DNA of 64,000 nt, taken from assembly GCA_026545225.1 (NCBI GenBank), contig CM048846.1:14285975-14349974 (forward strand), written 5' to 3'. Position numbers and translations under genes: made by a program. Shown one piece after another: positions 37,742 to 53,812 of this stretch; within the stretch, counting starts at the first letter, position 1, and the number at the start of each line of letters is the position of its first letter. The notes below the pieces were generated by a model, which saw only the letters and a program-made list of their open reading frames with translations, ran no database searches and had not been told where the DNA came from. This DNA is from Cornus controversa (lineage: Eukaryota > Streptophyta > Magnoliopsida > Cornales > Cornaceae).

Positions 37742-38755
37742 CATTGACACCCCATGTGTTTGGACGTATTTAATATATTCAAAGTTGGAGACTTTTCCAT
37801 GGTTTGACACCAAAAACAAAATAAACTGATAAACAAAGATAGATGCAATGGTGTTGATGCGGGAAAGTGTTATGTCAAGATTACACCCTGGGCTGGAATG
37901 AATGGCTCTACGTTGCTAAGCCTATCAAAGGTACTTTTATCTGTAAAAATTTTGTAGAATACAATCATACCTATCATATTTATAAAAACAATTAATGGGA
38001 CATTAATTATGTATATACATACACACATATTACACACCTTCTCACCATCTCCACTAGCAAGTTTCACTTCCACCCACCACTTTGCCGTTTTCGAGTAGAC
38101 CCACCTCCTTGTTATTGAGTCAACAACCATAAAAGACCACCACAGTTCATCGGACCACCATCTGGTTCTCCTTTCAAACTCACTGCCAGTTGCTGTAATG
38201 TTCACTGGAGCACCTCTTCCGTGAAACCACTACCCAAAATTATACCACAAACACTCCACCGTCTCCACCAAGTTCACCACCGAGAAGACCCGTGAAGTTC
38301 CATTCCGAACTGCCGGACCACTTGTTAGTCAATGAGAGGACTCCATCTCCGCCGATCACCATGCTCCATCACCGCCGCAAAGAACCACCACCGTTCATCA
38401 TCACCATCCATTGTCTAATATTCCACCGCAAACCATGGAGAGCCACCGAGAAGATCCATGAAGAGACCCACTTCCGGTTCCTTATCACCAACTGAGGAGC
38501 TCCATTGCCGAGCCACCAGTAATGGTGGCAGCCATGAAGAAAAGATGAAGTTAGAGTGTTCCGCTAAAGAGAAAAGGCTGAGAAAAAATTTTGATTGTAT
38601 ATTAGAGATTTCATACTTAAATTAACGACGGTAGAGATGGAAATATCGATTAGATTTATATGATAGTTATAAACAAACTTTGATTTCGTGTGAAATAAAG
38701 CCAAATCACAAGAGGTATCGTTACAAATAAAGCCAAACCACATGCGGTTTTGAGA
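37742..38755. repeat. Possible Mutator-like non-autonomous element
   Basis: The left end (ACACCCCATGTGTTTGGACG) and the inverted right end (AAACCGCATGTGGTTTGGCT) are loosely alike. The interior is richer in CACC and CCACCG than its surroundings (38050-38520) and has no recognised domain. The borders are tentative and no target duplication was fixed. It directly follows the right LTR of the Gypsy fossil. Confidence 0.3.
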
Positions 38756-39223
38756 AAAAAATTTTGATTACTTGTCAGTCATTGATTTATTGTCTTGTGA
38801 AATAACTATTATTTTAGTCATTTAGCATGTATCTAAAGTTCATTTGTTGTATAGAATTTTGACATATACTATCTAAAATTCATTTGTTGTATAAAATGTT
38901 TATTATTTTTTTAACTTGTGTTTTTGAAAGATTTTTCATCACATTCATTGCACGTGAAGTTTACTAGTAAAAATGAAACGTTGGTCACAGTTTATTAGGC
39001 ATTGATGGGTGATTCCCTTGAAAATTATTTTCTACGAACTCTTTAAAAAGTATAATCTAAAAAAGGATAAAAGAAATATAAAATACAATGTACCACTTGA
39101 TCTTTGTAGGTAATGTAAGGCTCCGTGGAAGGCAATTGTGTGTAACACGATAAGATAGAGATGAGAGGCGAAATCACGATGACTCTAGACAGTCAGATTT
39201 GCGTTTAGACATAAATGCTACAT

Positions 39224-39569
39224 TTGGAAATGAAATAGAATGGAATGCAAATGAAAATGAAATGGAAATGCAAGTGAGAATGGAATGATCAATTTCATTC
39301 TACTGTTTGATTACAAATATGACATAATGTATGAATGGAATGATCATCACCATTCTAGTATTTGGTTAGACCAATTTAAATCCTAGAATGGAATGAATTT
39401 CAAATTGAATTTTACAAAATACCCCTCTCAATGACAAATAAAATAAATTAATAATATAACATTCTTTAATTATTTCGTGCATACCAAACACAGCAAAAGA
39501 GAATATGGATAAAATGAGCATTTCATTCTATTCCATTCATTTCGTGCATACCAAATACAGCAAAAAAGA
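39224..39569. repeat. MITE-like element with GAATGGAATG-type arms
   Basis: The left arm is built of GAAATGGAAT and GAATGGAATG words. The right arm is their inverse (CATTCTATTCCATTCATTTC followed by GTGCATACCAAA). The ends resemble the MITE at 44.88-45.70 kb (TTTGGTATGCATGAATG...). The element is non-coding with approximate borders. Confidence 0.45.
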
Positions 39570-39689
39570 ATATAGTAACCTACTAAAAAGTAAAACATAT
39601 TTATTCCTCTTCAATACCAAGAGTTAGATCAGTTTATTTAGACACAATTGCATGTTAAGAAGCAATTACTAGTCTTATTTTTCAGCTTC

Positions 39690-40490
39690 AGTATGTTGTG
39701 GGATTTTACCTACTTTCTCCCATTTTGCAGCTTCCTCTGCTGCTTACTTCGCCTTATACTCTTCCATTGAAAGTTTATAGCAGTGGCCAAATCAGTTGCA
39801 TCCGCACCATCACCTACAAATGATGCCGCAAAATCAATGCCACCCTCCTCTGCAGCCTTCTTAGCAGCTTCAATTGAAAGTTGCAGGGCCATTGCCAGAT
39901 TTGGATCCACATCATCAGCTAAGCCACCACCAGCTGCAGCTGCAGTCGCAAAACCACGACCACCTTCCCCCATCCCCAGATGTTTCCTGTGGCTGCTGCT
40001 GCTAGTTTAATTCTACTTGTTTCAAGCTCATTTGTTCTCTTAATTTCTTAATCAGGACCATTACATCATCATTACTGAAATATAAAACTAATTAAAAGGA
40101 AGAAATAAAAGAGACCAAAGAAAATAATAATTAAAATAATACCTTGGTCCTATATTATTAAAATATAACCTCCTAGTTTCATTACTGTACTGAACAAAAG
40201 AAAAACTTTTCTTGATAGGGTAAGGGATGCAGTTCAATGCTTCACCAAACTCCATAAACGATGAAATATCATCTCCCCACAATTGAGACAGCATATTCTC
40301 GTAACATTTTTTCTAATATGGGTACTGCTCTGAATCTTCTAATGGCAGTTCTGATACAAGAACTCCAAAAAGGCAGCCATACTCACCATATTACGTACCG
40401 GGCCGTCTCTACGAAGTATACTGTTTCTTTCTCTATTAATTTCTGCTTTTAGAACATTAATCTCTTCTTCTAAGATTCTAGCCCTGAAAT
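39690..40490 (-). pseudogene. Broken host gene with a ubiquitin-interacting-motif-like segment
   Basis: The - strand holds several exon-like pieces. At about 40490-40370 the frame reads ARILEEEINVLKAEINRERN, then SMAAFLEFLYQNCH and a stop. At about 40075-40020 it reads SNDDVMVLIKKLREQMSLKQ. At 39973-39710 it reads EGGRGFATAAAAGGGLADDV, then DPNLAMALQLSIEAAKKAAE. The last stretch fits the ubiquitin-interacting motif (acidic start, ALxxS core) and is reminiscent of the UIM region of the proteasome subunit RPN10. The pieces after it do not match RPN10. A further block MEEYKAK, then KWEKVGKIPQ, lies in another frame near 39770-39690. At least two frame breaks and an in-frame stop are present. The parent gene was not recognised; this looks like a decayed host gene copy. 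Confidence 0.45.
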
Positions 40491-40636
40491 TAAAAGCAAG
40501 ATAAATCAGTCATGTAAAATTAAAGATAATACAAAAAACCCCATAAGATGAAACCCAAGTTGAGTGAATAAAAAAATAGGAAAATATTAAAAATTTGGCT
40601 TTTAGCACTGATGCAGGACATAATATACCTCATATT

Positions 40637-40920
40637 TTCATGTGAAGGCCCCGATCCTTAATCATGCTCACGTCGAGGTGTCTCTACCAGTGCCCTCGTC
40701 TCTTGATTGATAGTGAAACAACATGCCCTCCCATCTCAGTTCATGTGAAGGTACATCTCAGGTAGTTCATGTGAAGCCCCAATGCTTGATCATTATCACG
40801 TCGAGGTGTATCTATCAATGGCCTCGTCTCTTGATTGGTGAGTGAAACATCATGCCCTCCCATCTCAGGCAGTTCATGTGAAGGCCCCAATCCTTGATCA
40901 TGCTCATGTTTAAAAACTCG
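40637..40920. repeat. Tandem repeat, ~107-129 bp unit, about 2.3 copies
   Basis: TTCATGTGAAGGCCCC-type starts recur at 40637, 40766 and 40873, each followed by CTTGATCATGCTCACGTCGA-like sequence and CCTCGTCTCTTGATTG in the full copies. The first unit is about 22 bp longer because of an internal partial copy. It is non-coding and of unknown origin. Confidence 0.75.
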
Positions 40921-41059
40921 TTTGAATTGGTAAAAATTGTGTTTTGTATTGATTTTTTTGTTTGATATATATACATAATAAGGGAATATTCTAAAGTACC
41001 CGTAATAATAAGGGAATATTAAAAAATAATAATCAAATGAGATTACAATCAGTCCTGGA

Positions 41060-41760
41060 ACTAATCTATTTTGTTATGATTTGTGAGATAAATGTTTATG
41101 CCTGCTTGTGCATTCTCATGCCACTTCAAGTTGGAGATGGAATGGAAATGAAGTCCCAACTTGCTTCGAAAGAAAATGAAGGACACATACCGAGTGACTA
41201 GAGTACCCATAGTAACATTTTCACAAACAAAATGATAATCTAGTTCAATATGCTTGGTCCTAGCATGAAACAAAGGATTAACCAATATGTACAATACACT
41301 AACATTATCACAAAATAACTGAGGCTTGAGTAAAGGAATTCCAATATCACGAAGAAAAAATGTGCGCCCAGTGAGTTCCGCTGTAGTGAAAGCCATAGAG
41401 CGATACTCGATCTCCAAATTAGAACGGGTAACTGTAGATTGCTTTTTTGAACACCACGAGATGCAGTTTACTCCTAAAAACACATAGAAACTGGTAGTAC
41501 TGCGCACCTTGTCGTCGGACACCCTACCCAATCGACATTGAAAAAATCATACAAAGAGAATGAATAATCCGTTTAACAGCCTTGAGATGCAACATGGTAG
41601 GATTATTAAAGAATTGACAAACTCTTTAATTGACAAACTCGGTTGACAACATAGGTAATATCGGGCCAAGTAAAAGTTATGTATTGAAGAGCACCTACTA
41701 AACTTGTAACGACCCGACATCCCTTGGGAGTTAAATTTCATAACCAGTCTCATTCAACAA
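41060..41760 (-). mobile_element. Ty1/Copia retrotransposon fossil fragment (RNase H end of pol)
   Basis: On the - strand, STTSFYVFLGVNCISWCSKK, then TVTRSNLEIEYRSMA and HARTKHIELDYHFV are the classic RNase H motifs at the end of the Copia polyprotein. A short more upstream piece of the same polyprotein lies at about 41560-41720. It is a truncated and broken fossil, and no LTR pair was identified for it. Confidence 0.8.
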
Positions 41761-42231
41761 TGCGGAAGCAAAAATATACAATCAAGCTCATTCCTTATAC
41801 AAATCGAACCCATAAGCAATTTAAATCATACATGACCTCGATACAAATTCCAAACCTCAATATCATTCAATTTCATTGATCTACAATTACATACCCATGT
41901 CATACATCATCTCAAAATAAATACAATTCCTATGAAATATATAACCCTGACTTAAAAAAATAAAAATAAAATAAACACGTTCACCAAGTGCAAGGATCAC
42001 CCATCACCCTGAACTCCAATGTCTTCAATTCGCCAACGGTACCTGAAACTGGGGTGGTGAGACGAATTGTCCTAGTAAGATAGACACTAACCAAAGACCC
42101 TAAGAGGGTTTTGATGTACATGATACATGCCACAAAAAAGAGACTCATGTGTGCATATGATACTACACCATAACATACTTTAGCATTTCCATAGATAAAC
42201 AAGCATTCCCTAAAAATCATCTAAATTTACA

Positions 42232-43445
42232 TACTTTTTTATGATAAATGACGAGTGTAGATTAATGGATGTTTGTCGTTGCTTTTCTACACTTCGTACA
42301 AAAAATAATAAAACCTGCAAAAACTTTACTAAAAACTATACAGTAGTAAGCAGGGTCGAACCACTCTCAAGTGAGATTTCGAATGAGCTCAAATTCACAC
42401 ATTAACTTATGGAATAAAAATTATTTTTTAAAAAATATTTTTTATTTTGGAATTATAATGAATAAATGAAACTATAATAATAAAATAAATCTCAAGGGAA
42501 GGGAATCTACCACCACGAATCCACATAAATAAATTTTCTAATATTCTTATATAGTTTTTCCTCCAATAATCAATACATTTCACCAATCCAATTAGAACTT
42601 AGAAAGATGAAGAAAAATATGGAATAAAAAAGAATGACTTGATTATATATAAGAGAGACATTTCTTTAGTTAATCTGATGCACATTGGCTAGGTAAACAG
42701 AGGTAGGCATTCTTCGAATTACCATTATTTAGCAAACACGAAAAATCCTTCCTCTAATTTTAAAAAATAAAATCCAAAATAGAAGAGTAGAAGAATGCTC
42801 TTGGGAGGAAAAAGTAGACAAGAAAATAAAACAACTTACCTATACTTCAGTCATGGTGGCTTCATCACTCCCTTGAGAATTGTGTTTATAAGAAAAAGAA
42901 AATAAATACAAAAAAAATATATTTACAACTACACTTTATTTTTTTCTACAATTTCTAACCCCTTTCACCATCCCCTAAGACCCTCTATTTATAGAGTTAG
43001 AGGGGCATGGTTTAGGTGGGAAAAATTTTAAATACAAAATTCAAAATACAAATTTAAAATACCAGATTCAAAATTCAAAATTCAAAAACAAAAATTCAAA
43101 ATACAAAATTTTGAATTTAAATATCTAAAATTTGATTTCCATATATTTAATTTCAATTCTGGACTGCAGACGTGGCCGTGTACAAAATATTTGGCAAAGT
43201 TTTGAACTTGAGACCTCTTGTGAAGTAGATTGCACAGAATACCATCTCTCCTACAATTCTTCTTATGTTCATCTTTGGCTATATATATCCTTTTTAGCCC
43301 TCTTTTGCTGCTTTTCTTCTTATTTGAAAATCAACCCCTATAAAACATAAAATGCAAAGATAAGAACCTTTAAATAAAATAAAAGATGAATTAAAAACTT
43401 ATTTTAGGATATAAAATAACATGTTTTGTACACTTATCAATAAAC
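42232..43445 (-). repeat. Possible solo-LTR-like repeat
   Basis: Read on the - strand it begins near TTGATAAGTGTACAAAACAT and later shows GGTTCGACCCTGCTTACTAC. Its style is close to the insert at 15.95-17.4 kb, which begins TTGATAGGCACTGAATG and has GAGGTTCGACACC near its end. No coding frame or partner copy was found, so the LTR nature is inferred. Confidence 0.3.
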
Positions 43446-43689
43446 ATGCCAAGTACTTGAAGGTAAATTCACATGGGAACAATACATATAACTTAAAAAT
43501 AGAATCTACATTGTCAAGAGGAATGGAACAACAAATCTTACAAATAAATTTCTGCCCAATAGACGTTCAAAATTTTACATAAAATTCAATACTCATCGGA
43601 ATGATACAAACTAAAAATCTGTGAAAACTAGACTTACAATACCACAAATATAAAAAAAATTCATAATATTCCGATGTCAAAAAGTATGT

Positions 43690-44045
43690 AAGTTGAAATG
43701 GTATCAGAGCCGAACCAAACCGGAAGTGTGCCGACGGGGACATCGGGCCTCTTCGGAGGTAAATTGTGGTGACCATTGTGGGCGGGTGTGATGTGGACGG
43801 GTATAAGAGACACTGGGCAAGCTACCACATTACAGGTTACAGGGTGCTCAATCTCACATCGCCTGGGTGTGGAGAAAGGGAAGTGCTTATATGTAGTGTG
43901 TTCTCTCCAAATGGTATAAGACCTTTTGGGGTAAAACTCAAGAACAAAACCGTGCAGGTTGAACCCAAAGCGGACAATATCATACCATATGGTGGAGTGG
44001 GCAGTTACAAAACTCTGATAATGAGTAGCATCTGTGCAAGAATGT
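43690..44045 (+). repeat. LTR/TRIM-like block with a TGGTATCAGAGC primer-binding-site motif
   Basis: TGGTATCAGAGC (from 43699) is the standard match to the 3' end of plant initiator methionine tRNA, used as a primer-binding site by many plant LTR elements. About 150 bp later comes CTCACATCGCCTGGGTGTGG, then TATAAGACCTTTTGGGG and AAAGCGGACAATATC, a wording known from LTRs of small plant TRIM elements. No gag or pol follows. It is probably the remains of a short retroelement, old and incomplete. Confidence 0.5.
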
Positions 44046-44160
44046 TCTTACATTGATAGAACTCTCAACCATTCCTGTGCACTCTCAACCATTGCGGGAA
44101 TGTTCTTACATTGATAGAACTCTCAACCATTCCTCTGCACTCTCAACCATTCCTGTGCGG
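44032..44160. repeat. Short tandem repeat, ~60-bp unit
   Basis: GAATGTTCTTACATTGATAG and the following AACTCTCAACCATTCC occur twice (starting near 44039 and 44097). Each is followed by further ACTCTCAACCATT copies. Confidence 0.75.
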
Positions 44161-44789
44161 GAAAATAAGGAGTAAGATAGTTCCATCAAAAATTTTAATT
44201 GCAACCCCCAAGAAATAATGAAAAGCTCCTAAATCCTTGATAGCAAACTCAAAACTCACTCGAGACTCGAGACCAAGCAATCATTCATTAACTCATTTCA
44301 TAATCGATTATGTAGTTGAGTCTTATGATTTTTATTGCAGAAAATATTTTTTCTATAGTTGCAATAGGTAAGAGTAGTGCCAACTTCACAAGTAAATATA
44401 CTAATGGAGTGGGTTACTGCTTTACTAGTAAAAAAAAAAGCTCTCATTAAGTTTGTTTTATTATCATATAAACCTTGCAAGTTATATAAATTGCAATAAG
44501 ACGCAAAAAATAATTTTATTTATTATATGTATAGGAATTTAAAAAATAAAATAAATGGATACGTTCAAACCCACTCGAGACTTGATAGTTCCGCCCCTGT
44601 CTGTGATTTATTCAGAGAGAGGGTTATGTGAGAGAAGTGTGTAGATACTAGAGAGTTGTGCAAGAGTGGGTTATAAATCAACTCCACAATTAATTAATAT
44701 GCATCGTGTCACTTTATGGTTTTTTTATTTTCAAACGCCAAATATGCTGCGAAACTGAATGTCATGACAATAATTTATTGAAAAACTTG

Positions 44790-46534
44790 CTAATAAGTCC
44801 TACTTTTAAACTCTAAAGACAAATAAGTCTTATAAATTTTTCATAAAAACAAAGAAATCCTACTTTTAGGGCTAGTTTGGTATGCATGAATGAAATGGAA
44901 TGGGAATGGAATGAAGCTAGGAACGGAATGAAATGAGAATGAGAATAGAATGGAATGACCATTCTCATTCCAATGTTTGGTTGCAGATAGAGAATGATGT
45001 AGTAACGAAATAATAATACCTTCCAACATGTTATACTTATCCATAAAACATAATTAATTTTAAAAATGGGACATTTGGCCAACTTTAATTTAATTATCAT
45101 GTAAAAAAAATTAATTATCCATTCAATTAAAACTTTCTAAATCAAGATATAATCCGTCTTTTTATTCTAGTCAAGAGATTAATATAATCTTTTGTACAGA
45201 AAAAAATTAATACTTTATTAAAAACTGAAAGTGATAAAACAATAATCTTCTTTTTCTTTCACAACTTAAAATATAGCAAGTTATATATATGGGCATGTGA
45301 CATGTATATATATATAGGCGTGTTACAAGTATATAACATACATATTATATATATAGAGAGAGAAATAATATGTGTGTTATATATTCATAGAATGAGTTGT
45401 AAATTGCACAGAGTGAAATTAAGGCTAATTACCTAATAACCTAATATATATATTCTGGAGTGAGTTGCAAAAGATGGAGATAAATTAATGAAGAAAGAGG
45501 ATGATTTTAATAAGAAGTGAGAATGAAATGACCATTTCATAACTCAAGAAGAGGAATGGTTTTGTTAGAATGAGCATTCCAAGGGAATGACTAGGAATGA
45601 CCATTTCATTTCTAATGTAGTACAATAAACAAGAGAAAGGGAATCAAATGTGGAATGATTATTCCATTTCACATCCATTCCTATGTACCAAATTAGCCAC
45701 TAAACTCTAAAGACAAATAAGTCTTATAAATTTTTTACAAAGATAAATAAGTCTTAAAAAAAAGTTTATCAGACGATGAAGTCCTACTTTTCATAAAAAA
45801 TACCAACAAAGTCTATAACTAGTACAGGAATTTTACCCTTTTCATATATGATGTATGTTGCCTAACTAATTTTCTCCAAACTATTTTGCTAAAAACTTTA
45901 TTGAAAATAAATAATTTAAGAAAAAAGTTTTATTTCAAATTCATATTATATTCAATTTATTAAGATAATTTGATAATCTTTTTAGATAGCATTGTCTTAA
46001 ATTCATAGAGAATTTTATTATTATTATTGTGTTTTTAAGCAATATTAAATAGAAAATTCGAAAACAATAGAAAAAATCATTTATTATTCATAAATGTAAT
46101 GAATGAAAAGTATTCCATTGTATTTTAATATGTTGTGAGTATTTACGGAAAGTGAATTTGATATAATTTTTTAAATGTTTTAGGATTATTAATTTTGGTA
46201 ACAATTAATATTTTTTTAAATAGGTATTAGTTACAAAATATTGAAAGTAGAGAGAAAATTTGTATTTTAGTGTGAAAAAAAAGGCACTAATAAAAATTGA
46301 GAAATAAATGGCAATACTAAAAAAAAGTTAATTATTTATAAAATTTGAACTTAGTTGGAAATATTTTTTAAAAGTAGAACTTATTTGTCTTTGTAAAAAT
46401 TTTATAAGATTTATTTGTTTTTGTAAAAATTTTATAAGACTTATTTGTCATTAATGTTTAAAGGTAGGACTTGTTTGTCTTTTTAAAAATTTTATAAGAC
46501 TTATTTGTCTTTAGAGTTTAAAAGTAATTTTTCC
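44790..46534. mobile_element. Inverted-repeat element (arms of ~75-150 bp) interrupted by a MITE
   Basis: The left arm (44790-44875) reads CCTACTTTTAAACTCTAAAG, then ACAAATAAGTCTTATAAATT. The right arm (about 46370-46534), read on the other strand, gives TTACTTTTAAACTCTAAAGA, then CAAATAAGTCTTATAAAATT. The ACAAATAAGTCTTATAAA unit is repeated several times in the right arm and again after the inner MITE at 45.70 kb. The AT-rich interior is non-coding. The structure suggests a fold-back or Mutator-like non-autonomous element. Target duplications were not resolved. Confidence 0.6.
44874..45703. mobile_element. MITE with GGCTAGTTTGGTATGCAT ends nested in the inverted-repeat element
   Basis: The left end GGCTAGTTTGGTATGCATGA and the inverted right end GGCTAATTTGGTACATAGGA are imperfect inverted repeats, followed by GAATG-rich arms. 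It interrupts the ACTTTTA / ACTAAACTCT arm sequence of the surrounding element, which resumes right after 45703. The interior is AT-rich and non-coding, with a short TATATA tract. Confidence 0.6.
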
Positions 46535-47560
46535 TAATTTATTTCTGTGCCATATATTTTGGGTCTCCAGTTCATGGTAATTACTATTATGTCCTGTTAC
46601 CATTCCAAACTATTTCACTCTCTCTGTAACTCTCCCTCTTAAATCCACAAACGCAAATGAACTTTTACCTCTGCGTTTTTTGATCCATTAATAAAAAACA
46701 GTAAATTTTCTCCTGCATCTTCCACGGTAATATTTGAAAAAACATTAAATTTTCTTCGGAGATCAATTGCGGCATCACAGTAATTAGTCAAAACACTTGC
46801 TTTAGCAATGAAACCAGTCAATATAGTCCCATTTTTTAACTTCACACACTCGATATTTCATTGTTGTCTCTGTCACCATCCATGTCGTTTTGTTCAAATA
46901 TCCTGAGTCTTTGGATATCTTCATTTGTTGCATCACAAGAGTTAGGGTTTCATCGAGATCGAGTCTTCATATGTGAATAAATAAGGGTTTTGCTTTTAGC
47001 CAAAATCTTCTAGTTGCAAAATTGCAAGTTCTACCATGGTAGAGAGAGAATCGAAGTTAAAAAGGCTAGTTATTTATACAGGGAAAAGGAGGGAGACAAG
47101 AACCATATATGTAGATCAAATTATAAAGAGAGATTCAGTTATGAGAGAAGAGAATTGGAATTGTACTTAAAAAACCGTTCAGATATAAAATTTGGAAAAA
47201 GAAATAGGGGCTGGCACAACAAATGGGTTATATAAGTGTATGCTTGTTACGCCGAAAAGGAATATTATTACACTAGGGAAATTATAAATGCAATCATTTC
47301 CAAAAATCCACCACCACATGAATCAGACTTCACCTTATTTTCAAAGGTGTACACAGCAGAAAGAAGAAGCAGGAAAATCATAGAGCAAGTCCTAGTGAAC
47401 CAATAAGCTAGTGAGCACCTGAATAAATTTATAAAAAAATAAAAAAACTTTGGACTGGGGTTACACATCACAAACATGTCCAAGTAATGAATCAAAATAC
47501 AATTGCGTCACAAACATCTCCAAGTTTTGAATCAAAATACAAAGTAATGAATACAAAACC
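46535..47560. other. Intergenic stretch between repeats and the ROP gene
   Basis: An open - strand frame at 46639-46845 (KLKNGTILTGF, then NVFSNITVEDAGENLLFF) reads like protein but matches no family I can name. It lacks a clear ATG and is bounded by stops, so it may be a gene fragment. Nothing else recognisable was seen. Confidence 0.3.
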
Positions 47561-47874
47561 ACCGTCACAATGCAGCAAACTTGTTTTCTAACTGGGATCT
47601 TCTGGTTTTAAGTACATAAAGCAATTAAAAAAACCAGTAAGGTAGGCTACAACACGGTGTTGCTAAACAAAATTAGATCCCAAGATTCGCAGCAATACAT
47701 GATAACAAGCCACCACCTCACATTGTACAGAGATCCTAAGGAGTGTCGGTAACGACTACATACCAGGACCACCTCCTGCTTCCTCTTATAGACAAAGGGA
47801 GGAGAAAGAGATGCAAGGATAAATGTGATGAGAACTGCTGGACAGCATTTATCCTTCGGACCTATTTTTTTTTA

Positions 47875-51400
<3,526 letters not shown>

Positions 51401-51429
51401 CTCTGATTGGATCATTTTAACGCTTTTCT

Positions 51430-52960
51430 TGCGGATTACATTTTGTGTTTGGTTTTAGTACTACAATAATTCAATTTACCAAACACTACTTAAGTTTTAT
51501 TATATACAGGGTTAAATCATAAAACGCCATGGTACACGTGTATAACACCGTTCAACTGACAAATAAACTCCCCCAAGATACAAAATTGATAAATAAGTCA
51601 TTTCCGTTATTAGACTTTGTAATTTGTTCTCACCATTTAATTAAATTTAAAGGACCGCGATATTCGCACTTCTCTTTTATACTCTTATTTTAAATGAAAT
51701 GACACTATAATTTTAATTTTATAAGTGAATAATTATTATTTTTATCAAATTATACAATTACCCTCTAAAATAACCCCTCTTTGTTTTTCATCTTTAATAT
51801 TTTAGGTTTCTTTTGAAAAAATTTTAAAAAAAAAATTATCTCTTCTAAATATGTTCTCTCGTGACAGGACAAAAAAAAAAAAAGTTATTTATGCTAAATA
51901 AATTATCTATTTTTACCGGATTAAAAAAAAAAGTTATCTATGTTAAATAAAAAGATTTCTTTTGACAAGAATTGGGGGAAAAAAAAAAAACTCTCAAGAA
52001 AAGGTAACTTAATTATTTCTTTTAACATGATTCAAAAAAAGTTATCCTATGTAGAATAAATAATCTCATTTGAGGAAAAAAAATATACTACACAAAAAAA
52101 GACCCAAAAAAATTTATCTCTACTGAATAAATTATATCTTTTGACATTGCTCCAAAAAAATAAAAAAAATGTACTAAAGAAGATAAAAAGAGTTAAAGTT
52201 TATAGGATAAAGGGTAGTTATGGTATTATAAAATAAAAAATGATGCATTAATAAGTTTATGAATTTTTTTGTCATTTCTTTTAAAAGAAAAAAGGTAAGT
52301 GAAGTGCAATAGAAGATAAGGGGAGTGCAAATATCACCTCCCAATTTAAAAACTTAAAAAATAAAATAAGGGACATTTTGGTCATATATAGCTAATAATC
52401 TCATACGTGTCACTCATGTGTGTCATTTCCATTACTATTTGACGGCAAATTGACAGATTGAGAGTACATTGATGGAATATTGAAAACGCATGGGGTTTAA
52501 CGAATTTTAAGTAATACAAGTAGAGGTGTGACTTGGGGGGGCTAATCCGAGCTCCAACCCTATTTTTCATGAGCTTGGGTAACCATTTTTACACTTAGAG
52601 TTGAGTCTGGATTAAAAAATATCAATGTAAACTTAATTAGGATTGGGCTTAGATTGAGATGCCAACAATCCGAACTCAATTTTTTATTTTTCTTATAAAA
52701 ATAAAAAAATGTATAATATATACATTTTTTTAAAATATATAATATTCAAATTGTAATAATCTTTTCTTTTCAACTTCCTTTGTTTAAATATTAAATTATT
52801 GTATGTTAATACTTTAGAGAATGAGTTTCTTAAGATTTTATTTATATTGTTTAGAAATTTGTATTAAGTTTTTTAAAAAATTAGGAGTAATCCAATCTAA
52901 AATGAGCTTAAAATCACAATAAATTTTTAGTGTGAAGATTGGTCACATGGACAATTCGAA
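51430..52960. other. AT-rich intergenic region with A-run repeats
   Basis: No gene was found. Between about 51830 and 52200 an imperfect unit with long A-runs followed by AGTTATCTATGTTAAATAAA-like sequence and TCTTTTGAC recurs several times. Read-through of MITE-like ends near 51510 (GGGTTAAATCATAAAACGCC) and 52497 (GGGGTTTAACG) is possible but too weak to call an element. Confidence 0.35.
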
Positions 52961-53011
52961 TTAACCTGACTTTCTATCTCAAAATCTTAACATGTGTTAC
53001 AAATTAGAGTT

Positions 53012-53812
53012 TAATTCTATGTTTGGTTGAAAGGACGGATTGAGGAGGGATGGATGAGAGGGGGAATAGATGATGTTTCTTATATTCGGTTGGAGGAAAG
53101 GAAAGAAATGGAGGAAGCATGGAGGGATGATGTATCCCTCCTTATTTTCTGCTCTGTTTGGTTTGGTTGGAAAGAATGATTGAGGAATGATGGAAGAAAG
53201 AAGAGATAGAAGAACTTTTTTGTGTTTGGTTGGAAGAAAAGGAAGAGAGGGAGAAAGCAAGGAAAGATGAAGCATCATTCCTTCCTTTGGGTTTTTTTAT
53301 CTACCCAAAATTGAGCGGAAGAGATGACGGAAAGGTAGTATAATCACCTACAAATATATAATTTCAAATTTATCTTTTCAAAAAAAATGCAATTTTCCAA
53401 AATTGGGCAGAATATATAAAAAATATATATAATTCTGATTTTCTATTTTTTTTAATTATGTATAATGAAGGTATATTGGTAAAAAAAACTCTCACGTGCT
53501 TCCTTCCAACCAAACATAAAAAATGTGTCACCCCATGCATCATTTCTACTGTCCCTTCAATTAAACCAAACAAAAAAAAATTAGAAATACAACTTCACTT
53601 CCTTCTTCATCCCTCCCCTCTCCCTTCCATTTATTTTTCCATCCCTCCAACCAAACAGAGTTGATTATTCCAACCGTCATTTCTACTATCTCTTCTATTC
53701 AACCAAACAAAAGGCGAGGGAAACACATTCCCTTCCCTATGGATGCCTCATTCATCCTTCCCCCTCTCCTTTCTATCCATTTTTCCATCCCTCAAACCAA
53801 ACAGAGCATAAA
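53012..53812. mobile_element. MITE-like element with repeated GTTTGGTTG-type termini
   Basis: The left end CTATGTTTGGTTGAAAGGAC and the inverted right end ATGCTCTGTTTGGTTTGAGG are imperfect inverted repeats, each followed by GGATGG-rich sequence. Further internal copies of the terminus in both orientations (near 53155, 53223, 53505, 53648 and 53696) suggest several copies inserted into or joined to each other. It appears related to the element at 1840-2252 and is non-coding. Confidence 0.6.

Noticed and set aside
37870-38495. Frames on both strands in a CACC-rich tract
   Set aside because: Composition alone opens these frames; Trp/His/Pro-rich translations match nothing known to me. It is treated as part of a possible repeat element.
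40637-40920. Repeat array considered as CRISPR-like
   Set aside because: The units are adjacent tandem copies of over 100 bp in plant nuclear DNA, without unique spacers.
46639-46845. Protein-like - strand frame (KLKNGTILTGF...)
   Set aside because: It has no ATG start and no recognised family, with a stop close upstream. It is mentioned as a possible fragment but is not called as a gene.
47014-47235. 73-codon + strand frame between repeats and the ROP gene
   Set aside because: Lys/Arg/Glu-rich composition from AG-rich DNA, with no homologue recognised and no splice or promoter context.
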